From: Shewanella halifaxensis HAW-EB4
GTDB lineage: Bacteria; Pseudomonadota; Gammaproteobacteria; Enterobacterales; Shewanellaceae
Assembly: GCF_000019185.1 (NCBI RefSeq)
Contig: NC_010334.1
Coordinates: forward strand, 930,001-994,000
Reading direction: 5' to 3'
Length of the DNA: 64,000 bases
This document shows, one piece after another, positions 8,693 to 17,876 of this stretch. The number at the start of each line of letters is the position of its first letter. Position 1 is the stretch's first letter. The notes below the pieces were generated by a model. The model did no database searches and was not told the DNA's origin. It worked only from the letters and a program-made list of their open reading frames with translations. A program made the translations under genes and the position numbers.

Positions 8693-8846
8693 AGATTTAA
8701 CAGGTTGTTAACTTGCTGTTTAGTGATGCAGCAAGGGGACAGGGCTCTTATTACTGACTAGTTAAGTTAAAAGATCTTAATTAAGAGTGCTCTGTTGTTA
8801 CAAAGGTTCTTCGATTAGCCACCTAGAGAGAGGTGGCCTTTTTTTG
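8693..8846 (+). ncRNA. Candidate small RNA with three hairpins
   Basis: A stretch of about 150 bases after the winged-helix gene that has no ORF but is highly structured: stem CTTGCTG/CAGCAAG (8713-8736 area), a nested hairpin CTCTTA...TAAGAG containing TTAAG/CTTAA, and a strong terminator (8818-8846). A CTATGAT -10-like element at 8680-8686 could drive it. It could instead be a long 3' UTR of the preceding gene. No known sRNA family was recognised. Confidence 0.4.
8818..8846 (+). terminator. Rho-independent terminator
   Basis: Perfect stem GCCACCT/AGGTGGC (8818-8824 with 8831-8837, six-base loop) followed by a long T run. It is more than 200 bp beyond the last plus-strand stop codon, which suggests a separate transcript ends here. 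Confidence 0.85.
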
Positions 8847-8886
8847 TCTGTTTTTCGCCTGTTTTTAGCCGAACAAACTCTGGAAG

Positions 8887-9198
8887 TTAATCGCTAAAGC
8901 CGTCTTGAATAAACAGATGCTTAGTCTGATTAAAGTTGCTCTCAATGCAATTAACAAAATCGATGGCGTATTGAGCGTTGTCTAATCTGAACTTGGCGAT
9001 TTTGGCAATTTCATACTCATTCATCACGATATTCATCGCTTCTTGAGTCCACTCCGCTTCACCAGTGCCAATTTTCACTTCTGGTGGATCGTAGTGAGTC
9101 ACCATCCAGTTTTGTAGCGCTTCGGCATCTATCTCACCTAGCTTCCAAGAAGTCAGTAAGGCAAGTAGTTGTGCTTTAGTTATTTCGGTCGTTTCCAT
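8887..9198 (-). CDS. Conserved hypothetical protein, 103 aa
   Basis: Acidic soluble protein with no signal peptide or membrane segment and no motif that I recognise. It appears mostly helical (METTEITKAQLLALLTSW at the start) with several tryptophans and acidic residues. It is 67 bp downstream of thpR on the same strand and may be co-transcribed with it. The codon usage resembles its neighbours and there is no competing ORF, so it is likely real. Function unknown. Confidence 0.7.
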   Translation of the reverse strand: METTEITKAQLLALLTSWKLGEIDAEALQNWMVTHYDPPEVKIGTGEAEWTQEAMNIVMNEYEIAKIAKFRLDNAQYAIDFVNCIESNFNQTKHLFIQDGFSD

Positions 9199-9264
9199 GG
9201 TTATCTCAAATAGCTAGAACTTAATGCTACATAGGGTAGCTCAGATTGAATCGATGACAAAGGC

Positions 9265-9798
9265 TTAAGCGAGTTGCCAACAGTGAAGTGTTGGATATTC
9301 GACCCCATTAAGGCCGGAATATGACTCAAACAGCTGCAGTTGCGACGGGGCTAGGATTAAGGGCGGGTAGTCGACTCCTCTTACTTCTGCCTTAGTCTTG
9401 CGTGCAAGCGTGATATGGGGGTTATAGTGATACTCGCTGCAATGTAAGCCAAGTTCTGCTGCAATGCACTGCGCATCCTGTGCGAATTGGCGTAAGCCTG
9501 GATCGGTCGCATCACCTCTAAGACAGAGAATTTTTGGCTTTTCCCAATGACTTAAGCTATCGAGCATAACGCTAAACTTAGGTCGACTCATCTTATCGAC
9601 ACTATCGATAATGGCATTTATTTGAGCTGGGGTGGCGGCACCTAAAAAGGCGAGTGTCATATGCAGGTTAGCACTAGGTACTAAGCGGACGCTATTGGGA
9701 AGTTGGCCCTGAATCGCGATGATGCTCTGGGTTTGAAGACTATCGAGAGAGAAACCTAAGAAGACACGCTTAGTTTGGCTCTTTGTATTGTTAGGCAT
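9265..9798 (-). CDS. thpR: RNA 2',3'-cyclic phosphodiesterase / 2'-5' RNA ligase ThpR
   Basis: Member of the 2H phosphoesterase superfamily (formerly LigT), acting on 2',3'-cyclic phosphates at RNA ends. The 177 residues show both catalytic HxT motifs: HMTLAF after VRLVPSANL, and HITLAR after HYNP, plus the N-terminal KRVFLGFSL strand. It is divergent from hrpB, 150 bp away; thpR beside hrpB and mrcB is also the E. coli order. Confidence 0.92.
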   Translation of the reverse strand: MPNNTKSQTKRVFLGFSLDSLQTQSIIAIQGQLPNSVRLVPSANLHMTLAFLGAATPAQINAIIDSVDKMSRPKFSVMLDSLSHWEKPKILCLRGDATDPGLRQFAQDAQCIAAELGLHCSEYHYNPHITLARKTKAEVRGVDYPPLILAPSQLQLFESYSGLNGVEYPTLHCWQLA

Positions 9799-9948
9799 CC
9801 AAGGTTTCCTGAATTTTTAATGCTGCGATAATACTAGCAGTTTAGTCTATAGCCCCTTTTAGAGTACACTAGTGGGCAATCAGAACCAGTCCATTCGTGT
9901 TGCTCTTCGTTGACGCTACCAAGTTTATTTAGGTTTATCACTGAGTAC

Positions 9949-12486
9949 ATGAATTTGAACATAACGGTAACAGACCCTCTCGTGACCTCATTACCTATAC
10001 ATGCACTGCTACAACCACTGCGTGACGCTTTTAAGTGTCAGCAGCAGGTGATCCTCGAAGCGCCAACGGGTGCCGGAAAGTCGACCGCTCTGCCGCTTGA
10101 TATGCTCGATTGGTCAGAGATAAGCGGTAAGATTTTGATGCTAGAGCCTAGGCGAGTCGCTGCGCGTAATGTAGCGCAGTTTATTGCCAAACAGCGGGGC
10201 TGCGAATTAGGCAAAGAGGTGGGCTATCGAGTCAAAGGTGACTCGCGGGTCAGTGCCAATACGCGTTTAGAGATAGTTACCGAGGGTATTCTTACCCGTA
10301 TGATCCAGCAAGATCCTGAATTATCGGGGATCGAGATGGTGATTTTCGATGAGATCCATGAGCGGCACCTCACAACAGATCTCGGCTTGGCGCTGGCGCT
10401 AGAGATCCAGGCGAGCTTTCGCGAAGACCTAAAGATCCTCGCCATGTCTGCGACCCTGTCTGGCTTACCTCTGTCTGAGTTAATGCCAGAAGCCACGTTA
10501 TTAAAGAGTGAAGGCCGCAGCTTTGCTGTTGAGCATAGTTATAGCAGCGTCCCCAACCAGGGGCACTGGCTCGAACATATGGCCAAGGTGATCATCAATA
10601 GTCTTGATCAACACTCACAGGGGTCTTTGTTGGCTTTTTTACCTGGTCAGGGCGAGATCAACCGTTTACACACCATGTTGAGCGCACGTTTAGACTCAAA
10701 GACGTCTATTATCTGCCCGCTCTATGGCAGTCTGAGCGCTAAGGCACAAGACTTGGCGATAGCTCCCGCGCCAAGTGGCATGCGAAAAGTGGTACTCGCT
10801 ACTAACGTCGCCGAGTCGAGTCTGACTATTGAGGGGATTACTCAGGTTATCGATTCTGGTTATAAGCGTCAGGCACGTTTTAACCCTAAAACGGGTGTCA
10901 CTCGTTTATCGTTAAAAAGAATTAGCCAAGCATCGGCAGCGCAGCGTGCGGGTCGAGCAGGTCGTCTTATGGCGGGTTTCTGTACTCGATTATGGAGCCA
11001 AGAGGAGCATGGGCGGTTATTAAAGGCCGACGAGCCTGAGATTGTGCATAGTGATCTACTGTCAATGGTACTCGATGCAGCCTATTGGGGAGTTAAATCC
11101 TTGAGCGAGCTACCTATGCTTACCGAGCCATCGGCGGTAAATGAAAATGTAAGTTGGCACTTACTTCATACTATGGGGATGGTTAACGATTCACGGCTGA
11201 TCACTCGCCACGGCCGCGCTGCGCACCAGCTCGGGTGTAACCCGAGACTGGCGCACATGTTATTGCTTGCTAAGCAGCAAGCCAAGCAACAACAAGATAT
11301 TCATTTAGCCGTACTGGCCTGTATTTTAGCGGCGACCCTTGAGTCGCGTAGTCGTAGCCGGCAAGGTGCGGATATTAGCCGTTACCTAAATGAAGCCATT
11401 CAAGGCGAGACACGCCAGCAGATCCGAAATTGGGTTAGCACGCTAAATCTGGCCGCATTAGGCAATATCGAACTTAGCGATGCGGTGCGCCATGCCAGCA
11501 ATGATAATATCGCCATGTTACTGGCTTTTGCATTTCCTGACCGAATCGCCAAGGCCCGTGGGGTAAGCGGCTATCAATTGGCCAATGGCAGTGGTGTCGA
11601 ACTGGCCAATGACGATGCACTAGCGGGAGCGAGTTGGTTAGTGGTTGCTGACCTTCAAGAAACAGAAGGCCGCAGTCAGGGCAAGGTGTATCTTGCTGCA
11701 TCGCTGAATGAGCAATTATTTGATGCACAGTTAGCCGGATTGGTTGATAGCATAGAGTATTGCGGCTGGGACGATGTTAAAGGCCGTTTTTACGCTGAAA
11801 AACAGCGTAAAGTTGGCCAGATCTTATTAACCAAAGAGGCGATAAAAGTCGTCGATAAACGTTTAATCAAGGGCGCTATATTAGAGCAGATAAGCTTAAA
11901 GGGCTTAGCATTAGTTAATTTCGACAGTAAATGCCAGCGACTGCAAAATCGTGTCGCCTTAGCCAAACAATACTGCCCAGAACATGCGTGGCCAGCTCTC
12001 GATAATGACTCACTGCTCAATACCCTTGATACCTGGCTCGCCCCTTACTTGGATGACGTGCGCAGTTTGGCACAATTACAGCAAATAGATTGTTATACTC
12101 TGCTGCTTAATTTATTACCTTGGGAGTTGCAGCAGCAACTTGAGGCGTTACTTCCAAGAAGCTGGCCAATGGCGACGGGGACTCAAGTTAGAATCGATTA
12201 TGATACTAACGGCCGCGCATTGTTGAGCGTAAGACTACAAGAAGCATTGGGCATGGCACAAAGCCCAGTACTTGCACAGGGCAAACTCATCGTGACGATG
12301 GAGTTGTTGTCCCCCGCGCATAGGCCGTTAGCGTTAACCGCCGATCTTGCGAGTTTTTGGCAAGGCCCCTATGAGCATGTTAAGAAAGAGATGAAGGGAA
12401 GGTATCCGAAGCATTTATGGCCAGATGATCCCGCCAATACCCAACCGACCAAATTTACTAAAAAGAAGACGTTTAGCTCGCAATAA
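9949..12486 (+). CDS. hrpB: ATP-dependent helicase HrpB
   Basis: DEAH-type superfamily 2 helicase of the HrpA/HrpB group; its substrate in bacteria is not well established. The protein (845 residues from this start) has motif I APTGAGKST, the DEIHERH box, motif III MSATL, GYKRQARFNPKTGVTRL and motif VI QRAGRAGR, followed by the HrpB C-terminal region. The frame is open from a TTG at 9910; the ATG at 9949 is preferred, but homologues align best just after it (LPIHALLQPL), so a slightly later GTG at 9982 is also possible. It precedes mrcB by 24 bp, as in E. coli. Confidence 0.92.
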   Translation: MNLNITVTDPLVTSLPIHALLQPLRDAFKCQQQVILEAPTGAGKSTALPLDMLDWSEISGKILMLEPRRVAARNVAQFIAKQRGCELGKEVGYRVKGDSRVSANTRLEIVTEGILTRMIQQDPELSGIEMVIFDEIHERHLTTDLGLALALEIQASFREDLKILAMSATLSGLPLSELMPEATLLKSEGRSFAVEHSYSSVPNQGHWLEHMAKVIINSLDQHSQGSLLAFLPGQGEINRLHTMLSARLDSKTSIICPLYGSLSAKAQDLAIAPAPSGMRKVVLATNVAESSLTIEGITQVIDSGYKRQARFNPKTGVTRLSLKRISQASAAQRAGRAGRLMAGFCTRLWSQEEHGRLLKADEPEIVHSDLLSMVLDAAYWGVKSLSELPMLTEPSAVNENVSWHLLHTMGMVNDSRLITRHGRAAHQLGCNPRLAHMLLLAKQQAKQQQDIHLAVLACILAATLESRSRSRQGADISRYLNEAIQGETRQQIRNWVSTLNLAALGNIELSDAVRHASNDNIAMLLAFAFPDRIAKARGVSGYQLANGSGVELANDDALAGASWLVVADLQETEGRSQGKVYLAASLNEQLFDAQLAGLVDSIEYCGWDDVKGRFYAEKQRKVGQILLTKEAIKVVDKRLIKGAILEQISLKGLALVNFDSKCQRLQNRVALAKQYCPEHAWPALDNDSLLNTLDTWLAPYLDDVRSLAQLQQIDCYTLLLNLLPWELQQQLEALLPRSWPMATGTQVRIDYDTNGRALLSVRLQEALGMAQSPVLAQGKLIVTMELLSPAHRPLALTADLASFWQGPYEHVKKEMKGRYPKHLWPDDPANTQPTKFTKKKTFSSQ

Positions 12487-12510
12487 GCTTGAGCACGTCG
12501 CGGACCGATA

Positions 12511-14871
12511 ATGACAGATAAAGTTACACCTAAAACAGGCGCTAAAAGAGCGCCAGCGAAGAAGAGAATTGCCGCTAAAAAACCGCGAGCTAAAAAGTCA
12601 GCTCCAAAGAAAGCGGGTGTGAGTTGGGGCAAGAAGCTCTGGTCGATCAGCTGGAAACTGGGCTTAGTTTTAGCTGTGGCTATTGCTTCCTATGGGATCT
12701 ACCTCGACCAAATTATTGCTCGAAAATTTGAGGGGCAAAAGTGGCATCTACCGGCACAGGTGTTTAGCCGCTCGATGGCACTTTATCCTGGTGCTGCGGT
12801 GAGCCATGGCCAGTTGATGTCAGAACTTAAGTTGCTTGGCTATCGTAAGGTGGCTAACCCGCGTCAAGTCGGTGAATTTTCAGCATCTAAGACTAAAATC
12901 GATCTATGGCGTCGACCATTTTTGCACCCTCAAGGGGATCAAGCCGAGCAGAGGGTGATGATCACCTTCGACAGTAACGGTGTGGTGTCGGTCGCCCGTA
13001 GCAGCGATAAGCGCCAGTTAGCCGTGTTCCATCTTGAGCCGGTACTGCTGGACAGAATTATTACCGGTGACGGTGAAGATAGGCTGTTTGTGGCGACCGA
13101 TAAGATCCCTAAGCCTATCGTTAATGCGCTTATCTTAGTTGAAGACCGCAGTTTCTATGAGCATCACGGCGTTAATCCGTTTGCCATTATTCGTGCCGCT
13201 ATGGTGAATATCAGCGCGGGACGTACTGTACAAGGTGGCTCGACCCTGACTCAGCAGCTGGCGAAGAACTTCTTCCTATCCAGTGAACGCTCGCTTAGCC
13301 GCAAGCTTCGCGAAGCGCTGATGGCGATCATTATCGATTTTCGTTATGAGAAAGATGAGATCTTAGAAGCCTATCTTAATGAAGTGTATATGGGGCAAGA
13401 TAAAGCCCGTGGCGTGCACGGTATGGGCTTAGCTTCGCAGTTTTATTTTGGTCGCCCAATTGCTGAGCTAACGGTGCCGCAGCAGGCATTTTTGGTGGCG
13501 GTCATTAAGGGGCCTTCTTATTACAACCCGTGGCGTTACCCTGAGCGTGCACAGAAGCGACGCGACTTAGTATTGCGTTTGCTGATGGAAGCGGGCGACC
13601 TGAATGTAACCCAGTATCAAGCGGCGGTAGAGTCTCCTCTGGGGCTTCGATTAGCCAACAAGTCAGTGCATCAAAAGCTGCCTGCGTTCTTCTCTGTGGT
13701 TAAGCATGAACTTGCTAACCGTTATGGCGATGCTCTGTTGCAGGAATCTGGAATAAAGGTCTACACCACACTGGATCCTATGGCGCAAGAGGCCGCTGAA
13801 AAAGCGGTTGAACAGACCCTTAAGCAGCTAGGGAAAAACGATAAAAGCCTGCAAGTGGGCATGGTACTGACCGATAAATATTCGGCGGGCATTGCCGCTA
13901 TGGTGGGCGATAAGGTACCAAGCTATAAAGGCTTTAACCGCGCGGTAGAAATTCGCAGACCTATAGGCTCATTAATCAAGCCATTTGTCTATGCCACGGC
14001 CTTGAGTGATGGCAAGCAATACAATTTGATGTCGCCTCTAAAAGATCAACCTATTACGCTGAAAAATGGCCAAGGCAAGACTTGGTCACCACAGAACGTC
14101 GATAAAAAGTTCCGTGATCAAGTGCCACTGTTAACGGCCTTTAAAAAATCGATGAACGTGCCGACGGTTAACCTTGGGATGGCGATTGGTGTGAGTAGTG
14201 TGGCAACAACGCTAGATAAAGCAGGCTGGAAGGATAAGATCCCTGAATATCCCTCTATGCTACTTGGCGCGGTGAATGGTTCGCCATTAATGGTCGCACA
14301 GGTATTCCAAACCATTGCCGATGATGGACGCTATCGCCACTTAAATTCGGTGACGACAGTATTGAATGCCGAAAACCAACCGCTGGCAGCCTCTAGGCCG
14401 CAAGCGGTACAGGGTATTCCTGCTGCCAGTAACTACTTGGTTAAATATGCCATGACCCAAGTTGTAGAGTCGGGTACGGCGAGACGTTTGGGCAGTGCAT
14501 TCCCCTATGTAACTTTAGCGGGTAAGACCGGTACCAGTAACGACTCGCGCGACTCTTGGTTTGCCGGTTTCGATGAGCGAAACGTGGCCGCTATTTGGGT
14601 TGGCCGAGATGATAACGGCAAGACGGGGCTATACGGTAGTAGCGGCGCGATGGCGGTGTATCAGGCCTTCTTAAATAACCGTGCGCCATTGAGCTTACGT
14701 ATGGCGCCTGTCGATGGCGTGGTTCAAGGTTACTTTGAACGCAATACGGGTAAGGCGGAAGAGCCACAATGCGCCAATGTGGTAAAGGTGCCTGCGCTGA
14801 GAGAAAGCTATCAGCCAGTGGCTAACTGCGGTGAGCCACTGCCTTGGTGGAAGAAACTGATAGGTGGCTAA
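12511..14871 (+). CDS. mrcB: Penicillin-binding protein 1B (bifunctional glycosyltransferase/transpeptidase)
   Basis: Class A PBP that polymerises and cross-links peptidoglycan at the inner membrane. The basic Lys/Ala-rich cytoplasmic N-terminus (about residues 8-42) leads to a TM helix at 47-65 and a UB2H-type region (the LpoB docking domain in E. coli). The GT51 domain has EDRSFYEHHG (catalytic E211), GGSTLTQQLAKN (242-253) and EAYLNEVYMG. The transpeptidase has SLIK with S487, an SMN motif and KTGT at 672. The length of 786 fits PBP1B, as does the position after hrpB. The stop overlaps the next gene by 8 bp. Confidence 0.95.
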   Translation: MTDKVTPKTGAKRAPAKKRIAAKKPRAKKSAPKKAGVSWGKKLWSISWKLGLVLAVAIASYGIYLDQIIARKFEGQKWHLPAQVFSRSMALYPGAAVSHGQLMSELKLLGYRKVANPRQVGEFSASKTKIDLWRRPFLHPQGDQAEQRVMITFDSNGVVSVARSSDKRQLAVFHLEPVLLDRIITGDGEDRLFVATDKIPKPIVNALILVEDRSFYEHHGVNPFAIIRAAMVNISAGRTVQGGSTLTQQLAKNFFLSSERSLSRKLREALMAIIIDFRYEKDEILEAYLNEVYMGQDKARGVHGMGLASQFYFGRPIAELTVPQQAFLVAVIKGPSYYNPWRYPERAQKRRDLVLRLLMEAGDLNVTQYQAAVESPLGLRLANKSVHQKLPAFFSVVKHELANRYGDALLQESGIKVYTTLDPMAQEAAEKAVEQTLKQLGKNDKSLQVGMVLTDKYSAGIAAMVGDKVPSYKGFNRAVEIRRPIGSLIKPFVYATALSDGKQYNLMSPLKDQPITLKNGQGKTWSPQNVDKKFRDQVPLLTAFKKSMNVPTVNLGMAIGVSSVATTLDKAGWKDKIPEYPSMLLGAVNGSPLMVAQVFQTIADDGRYRHLNSVTTVLNAENQPLAASRPQAVQGIPAASNYLVKYAMTQVVESGTARRLGSAFPYVTLAGKTGTSNDSRDSWFAGFDERNVAAIWVGRDDNGKTGLYGSSGAMAVYQAFLNNRAPLSLRMAPVDGVVQGYFERNTGKAEEPQCANVVKVPALRESYQPVANCGEPLPWWKKLIGG

Positions 14872-15364
14872 GCCCTTTATTGCCGATAATTTCGAGCCAC
14901 CAAGGTGTTTTGAATCAACATACTTTCACTTCAGAGTATTAGAAGATCAAGTGGCAGCGTTAGACTTTGACGCTGTCATGTCGAGCCAGCAACGACTACA
15001 GGGCATTTTTGGCCCAGCATCAGATTGGCCTCGAAGTGATATGACTTTCGCTGAGAATAGCTTGAGCTTGCAAGTTCATCAGCAGGAGTTTTATTTAGGT
15101 AAAGCTTTTGCTTACTCAGTGCTTAATAAATCAAAAGACAAATGCTTGGGCTCTATATACATAGATCCAAGCCAGTCTGCTCACTATGATTGCGACGTTC
15201 ACCTTTGGATTCGAGACGACAGTATCGAGTTAGATGAACTGCTGTATCAAACCGTTATTGATTGGCTGGCAGAGAGTTGGCCTTTCGCTAAAGTGGCATT
15301 TCCTGGAAGAGCTATCTCATGGGAACTGTGGCATAAAGAGCTAAACTCGCTGCGAAACTCTTAA
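14864..15364 (+). CDS. GNAT-like hypothetical protein overlapping mrcB
   Basis: A 166-residue soluble protein starting at a GTG that overlaps the mrcB stop by 8 bp, so translation is probably coupled. The strand LGSIYIDPS followed by an acidic DVHLWIRDD and the FPGRAISWELWH tail recalls the GNAT acetyltransferase fold, but the acetyl-CoA loop (RxxGxG/A) is not evident. It may be a degenerate acetyltransferase-like domain. Its tight link to a peptidoglycan synthase gene is notable, but no function can be stated. Confidence 0.7.
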   Translation: MAKPFIADNFEPPRCFESTYFHFRVLEDQVAALDFDAVMSSQQRLQGIFGPASDWPRSDMTFAENSLSLQVHQQEFYLGKAFAYSVLNKSKDKCLGSIYIDPSQSAHYDCDVHLWIRDDSIELDELLYQTVIDWLAESWPFAKVAFPGRAISWELWHKELNSLRNS

Positions 15365-15391
15365 TAAACAGAAGCTTCGCAGCCAACATTA

Positions 15392-15450
15392 TTTAATGCA
15401 TTGTGGATTAATGCACAGTGGCTTAATACATTCTGGCTTATAAAATGGCC
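15392..15450. repeat. Tandem 15-bp repeat in a convergent intergenic gap
   Basis: Three and a bit degenerate direct copies of a 15-bp unit: TTTAATGCATTGTGG, ATTAATGCACAGTGG, CTTAATACATTCTGG, then a diverged CTTATAAAATGGCC. It lies between two convergent genes and no standard terminator was found there. Confidence 0.7.
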
Positions 15451-15474
15451 ACAGCGTAAATAGATTAAAGGGTA

Positions 15475-16662
15475 TTAGTGAACCGCCAGTGTTGCTCGGC
15501 GTGCTTGCAGTAAAAAGAACAGCGGCACTAAAGCCAGTAGTACCAATAGGGTTGCCCAGGTGCCATTTTGAACGACGCCATATTGCGCCGCAACGATACT
15601 GCCAAGCAGGGCGCCGCTACCAATCCCCACGTTAAATAGACCCGAGTAGATAGCCATTGCCACATCGGTGGCATCGGGTGCGAGTTTTAACGCCTTAGAT
15701 TGCAGCGACAGACACATCAACATCATACCAGTGCCCCATAAAATACACAGTGGCAGCAATAGCCATATTTGGCTCGCGATAAACGGTAATATCGCCATGC
15801 AAGTGCCGAGCGATGCTATCGCGATCATCAGCAACTGTTGAGCATTACGCGCCTGATAGCGACTAAATAGCGCACTACCAATTAAGCCTGCCCCACCAAA
15901 AGTCAGCAAGATCATGGTGGTGATATTCGCCGAGTAACCAAAATGCTCTTGCAGCAGTGGCTCCAGATAAGTGTAAACACTGTAGTGAGCGGTAACGAGG
16001 GTCATGGTTAACAGATACAACCAGAGCAGGGCTTTGTTACGTGCTAATGCGGGCAGGCTGCGCCAACTGCCGCCATGGGTCGCGGGTAAATTAGGAAGAC
16101 CGCGCCACAGCAGTAACATCATGGCGAATGTGAGCAAGCCGATTAAGGCAAAAATGCTACGCCAACCGATTAATTGGCCTATTACTCGTCCGAGTGGAAT
16201 GCCCAATACCAGCGCTAGTACGCAGCCAGTAGCGAAGATACTTAAGGCTTTGGCGCCTTGTCCCTCAGGGGCTAACCGTACGACTAAAGCAGGGGCGATC
16301 GCCCAAAATAATGCGTGCGTTAAGGCGATACCGATGCGGCCCGATAGTAGAATGTCGTAACTCGGCGCCCAGACGCAGATCCCATGGCTGATGATGAACA
16401 CCGCCATTATTCCTAACAGCAGCTTTTTACGCTCAAAGCGGGCAAACAATAGCACTGCAGGCAGAGATGCCAGCGCAACTACGGCGGCATACACGGTAAG
16501 CATGGGACCCACAGCGACGGCGCTCATATTAAAGCTTTGGCCGAGGGCGGCTAAGATGCCTACCGGGACAAATTCAGTTGAGACAAAAACGAAGGCGGTC
16601 AGAGCCAGTAACCATACTGGTGCCCAATTGAGAAGGCGCTGTTTCATCGGGTCTGGTTTCAT
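15475..16662 (-). CDS. sotB: SotB-type sugar efflux transporter (MFS, DHA1 family)
   Basis: Twelve-TM major facilitator of 395 residues. Close in motif content to E. coli SotB/YdeA: STEFVPVGIL in TM1, GRIGIALTHALFWAI, LGIPLGRVIGQ.GWR and APDATDVAMAIYSGLFN.GIG. SotB exports arabinose or IPTG-like sugars in E. coli; the substrate here is not shown. The start MKPDPMKQ is the first ATG; an internal ATG six codons in is possible. It is apparently monocistronic and is followed by a hairpin-poor gap. Confidence 0.85.
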   Translation of the reverse strand: MKPDPMKQRLLNWAPVWLLALTAFVFVSTEFVPVGILAALGQSFNMSAVAVGPMLTVYAAVVALASLPAVLLFARFERKKLLLGIMAVFIISHGICVWAPSYDILLSGRIGIALTHALFWAIAPALVVRLAPEGQGAKALSIFATGCVLALVLGIPLGRVIGQLIGWRSIFALIGLLTFAMMLLLWRGLPNLPATHGGSWRSLPALARNKALLWLYLLTMTLVTAHYSVYTYLEPLLQEHFGYSANITTMILLTFGGAGLIGSALFSRYQARNAQQLLMIAIASLGTCMAILPFIASQIWLLLPLCILWGTGMMLMCLSLQSKALKLAPDATDVAMAIYSGLFNVGIGSGALLGSIVAAQYGVVQNGTWATLLVLLALVPLFFLLQARRATLAVH

Positions 16663-16820
16663 TGGGTCTAAATCAAAATTGAAAGGGCGGCAAGTCTACG
16701 CCCAAACGAGATTTTTGGCGAGAGTGGAGGTGAAGGTGCAGGTTGTGGGATGTGCGATTTGTGAGCAGCGCAGCAGTTTTGTCTTAGTTGTTATGCTTCA
16801 GTTTTTTAGGTCCTAAAAGC

Positions 16821-17163
16821 TAAAAGCCCTAGAGCGCTCGTACACTCGCTGCGAGTACGCTGTGCGGCTAGAGCGGACTTCGTCCTGCTATACGGTCAAG
16901 AGCCTGCAGTTGTTTTTGATGTAGGTTTGGCTTTAGCCCATCAGCAATGACTGCATAAATGCCGACCTACATTAAAATAAGATTCTAGGAAAAGCAGGTA
17001 CTAGAATAAAGAAAGGCAAAAGTGTTACCAATTGGATTGGATAGATATGGTTTTGTTTATCCGGCTTTCTTCGTCTTTGTTTTTATCGGCTCTTATCCGG
17101 TCTTTCTCGGCTTAGCCTATATCGTCTTTGCTTTTCCTCGGACCTAGAACCTAGGTCCTTCTT
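16821..17163. repeat. Composite intergenic repeat, family 2, copy 1 (full)
   Basis: Three modules in order: a GC-rich block with GCGCTCGTACACTCGCTGCG; a REP-like palindromic block GATGTAGG...GGCTTTAGCCCATC ending in GCCGACCTACA; and a pyrimidine-rich tail built of degenerate CGTCTT/CGGCTCTTATC units ending in CCTAGAACCTAGG. Very similar modules recur at 17634-17876, 18868-19143 and (tail only) 48041-48118. It fills the space between the sotB promoter side and the GNAT gene. Confidence 0.85.
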
Positions 17164-17170
17164 TTAATTT

Positions 17171-17608
17171 TTAAAACCTCTTCAATAAGAAATAGCGCTC
17201 TGGACTTTTTGCTGTGCTTGGCACAGTACCGATAATTTCAAAGCCGAGTTTTTGATAAAAAACCGGTGCCTGAAAGGAGAGGGTATCGAGTTGTGCCATG
17301 GTGCAGCCTCGCTGCTTGGCTTCAACTTCGGCTCGCTGCATAAGATCGCGACCAAGTCCTGTGCCTCGGGCGCTTTCATCGACCCACACCACGTTAATCA
17401 AGAAGTTGTCATAGATAGTGCACCCCGCGACACCGCCAATCAACTTGCCACTGGCATTATTATCACCATCATGAGCCACAACCGCTAGCGGCTTGGAGGA
17501 TTCAGGTCCCATATGGGCAAAGTTATGCTGCCGAACGCCATCGACCAAGGCATCAAAGATTGCGGGAGCCTCTTCGTGGAGCACGTCTATGTTCATCTTA
17601 ACATCCAT
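17171..17608 (-). CDS. GNAT family N-acetyltransferase
   Basis: A 145-residue protein with the GNAT acetyl-CoA signature: the strand LINVVWVDESARGTGLGRDL (Q/RxxGxG/A type) followed by AEVEAKQRGC and the C-terminal APVFYQKLGFEIIG, where YQKLGF is the usual beta5-alpha4 segment. Substrate unknown. Two in-frame ATGs lie four codons apart; the second (17596) has a GGA upstream and could be the real start. It lies between two copies of a composite intergenic repeat. Confidence 0.85.
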   Translation of the reverse strand: MDVKMNIDVLHEEAPAIFDALVDGVRQHNFAHMGPESSKPLAVVAHDGDNNASGKLIGGVAGCTIYDNFLINVVWVDESARGTGLGRDLMQRAEVEAKQRGCTMAQLDTLSFQAPVFYQKLGFEIIGTVPSTAKSPERYFLLKRF

Positions 17609-17633
17609 TTTTATTGTTTTAGTTTGGCTCTGC

Positions 17634-17876
17634 TTTTTGATGTAGGTTGGGCTTTAGCCCATCAAGAATGACGGCATAAATGCCGACCTACAATTAAAGA
17701 AGGCTCTAGGAAAAGCAGGTACTAGGATAAAGAAAGGCAAAAGTGTTACCAATTGAAATAGATAGATATGGTTTTGCTTTCCGGCTTGTGTCGTCTTAGC
17801 CTCTATCGACTCTTATCTGGCCTTTCCCGTCTTAGCTTGAACCTTGCTTTTCCTAGAACTTAGAACCTAGAACCAG
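17634..17876. repeat. Composite intergenic repeat, family 2, copy 2
   Basis: REP-like block (GTAGGTTGGGCTTTAGCCCATC and GCCGACCTACA) plus the spacer with AAGCAGGTACTAG and the pyrimidine tail; the GC-rich first module of copy 1 is missing. The tail runs directly into the 3' end of the lipoprotein gene at 17867, whose stop codon lies inside the CTAGAACC end motif. Confidence 0.85.
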
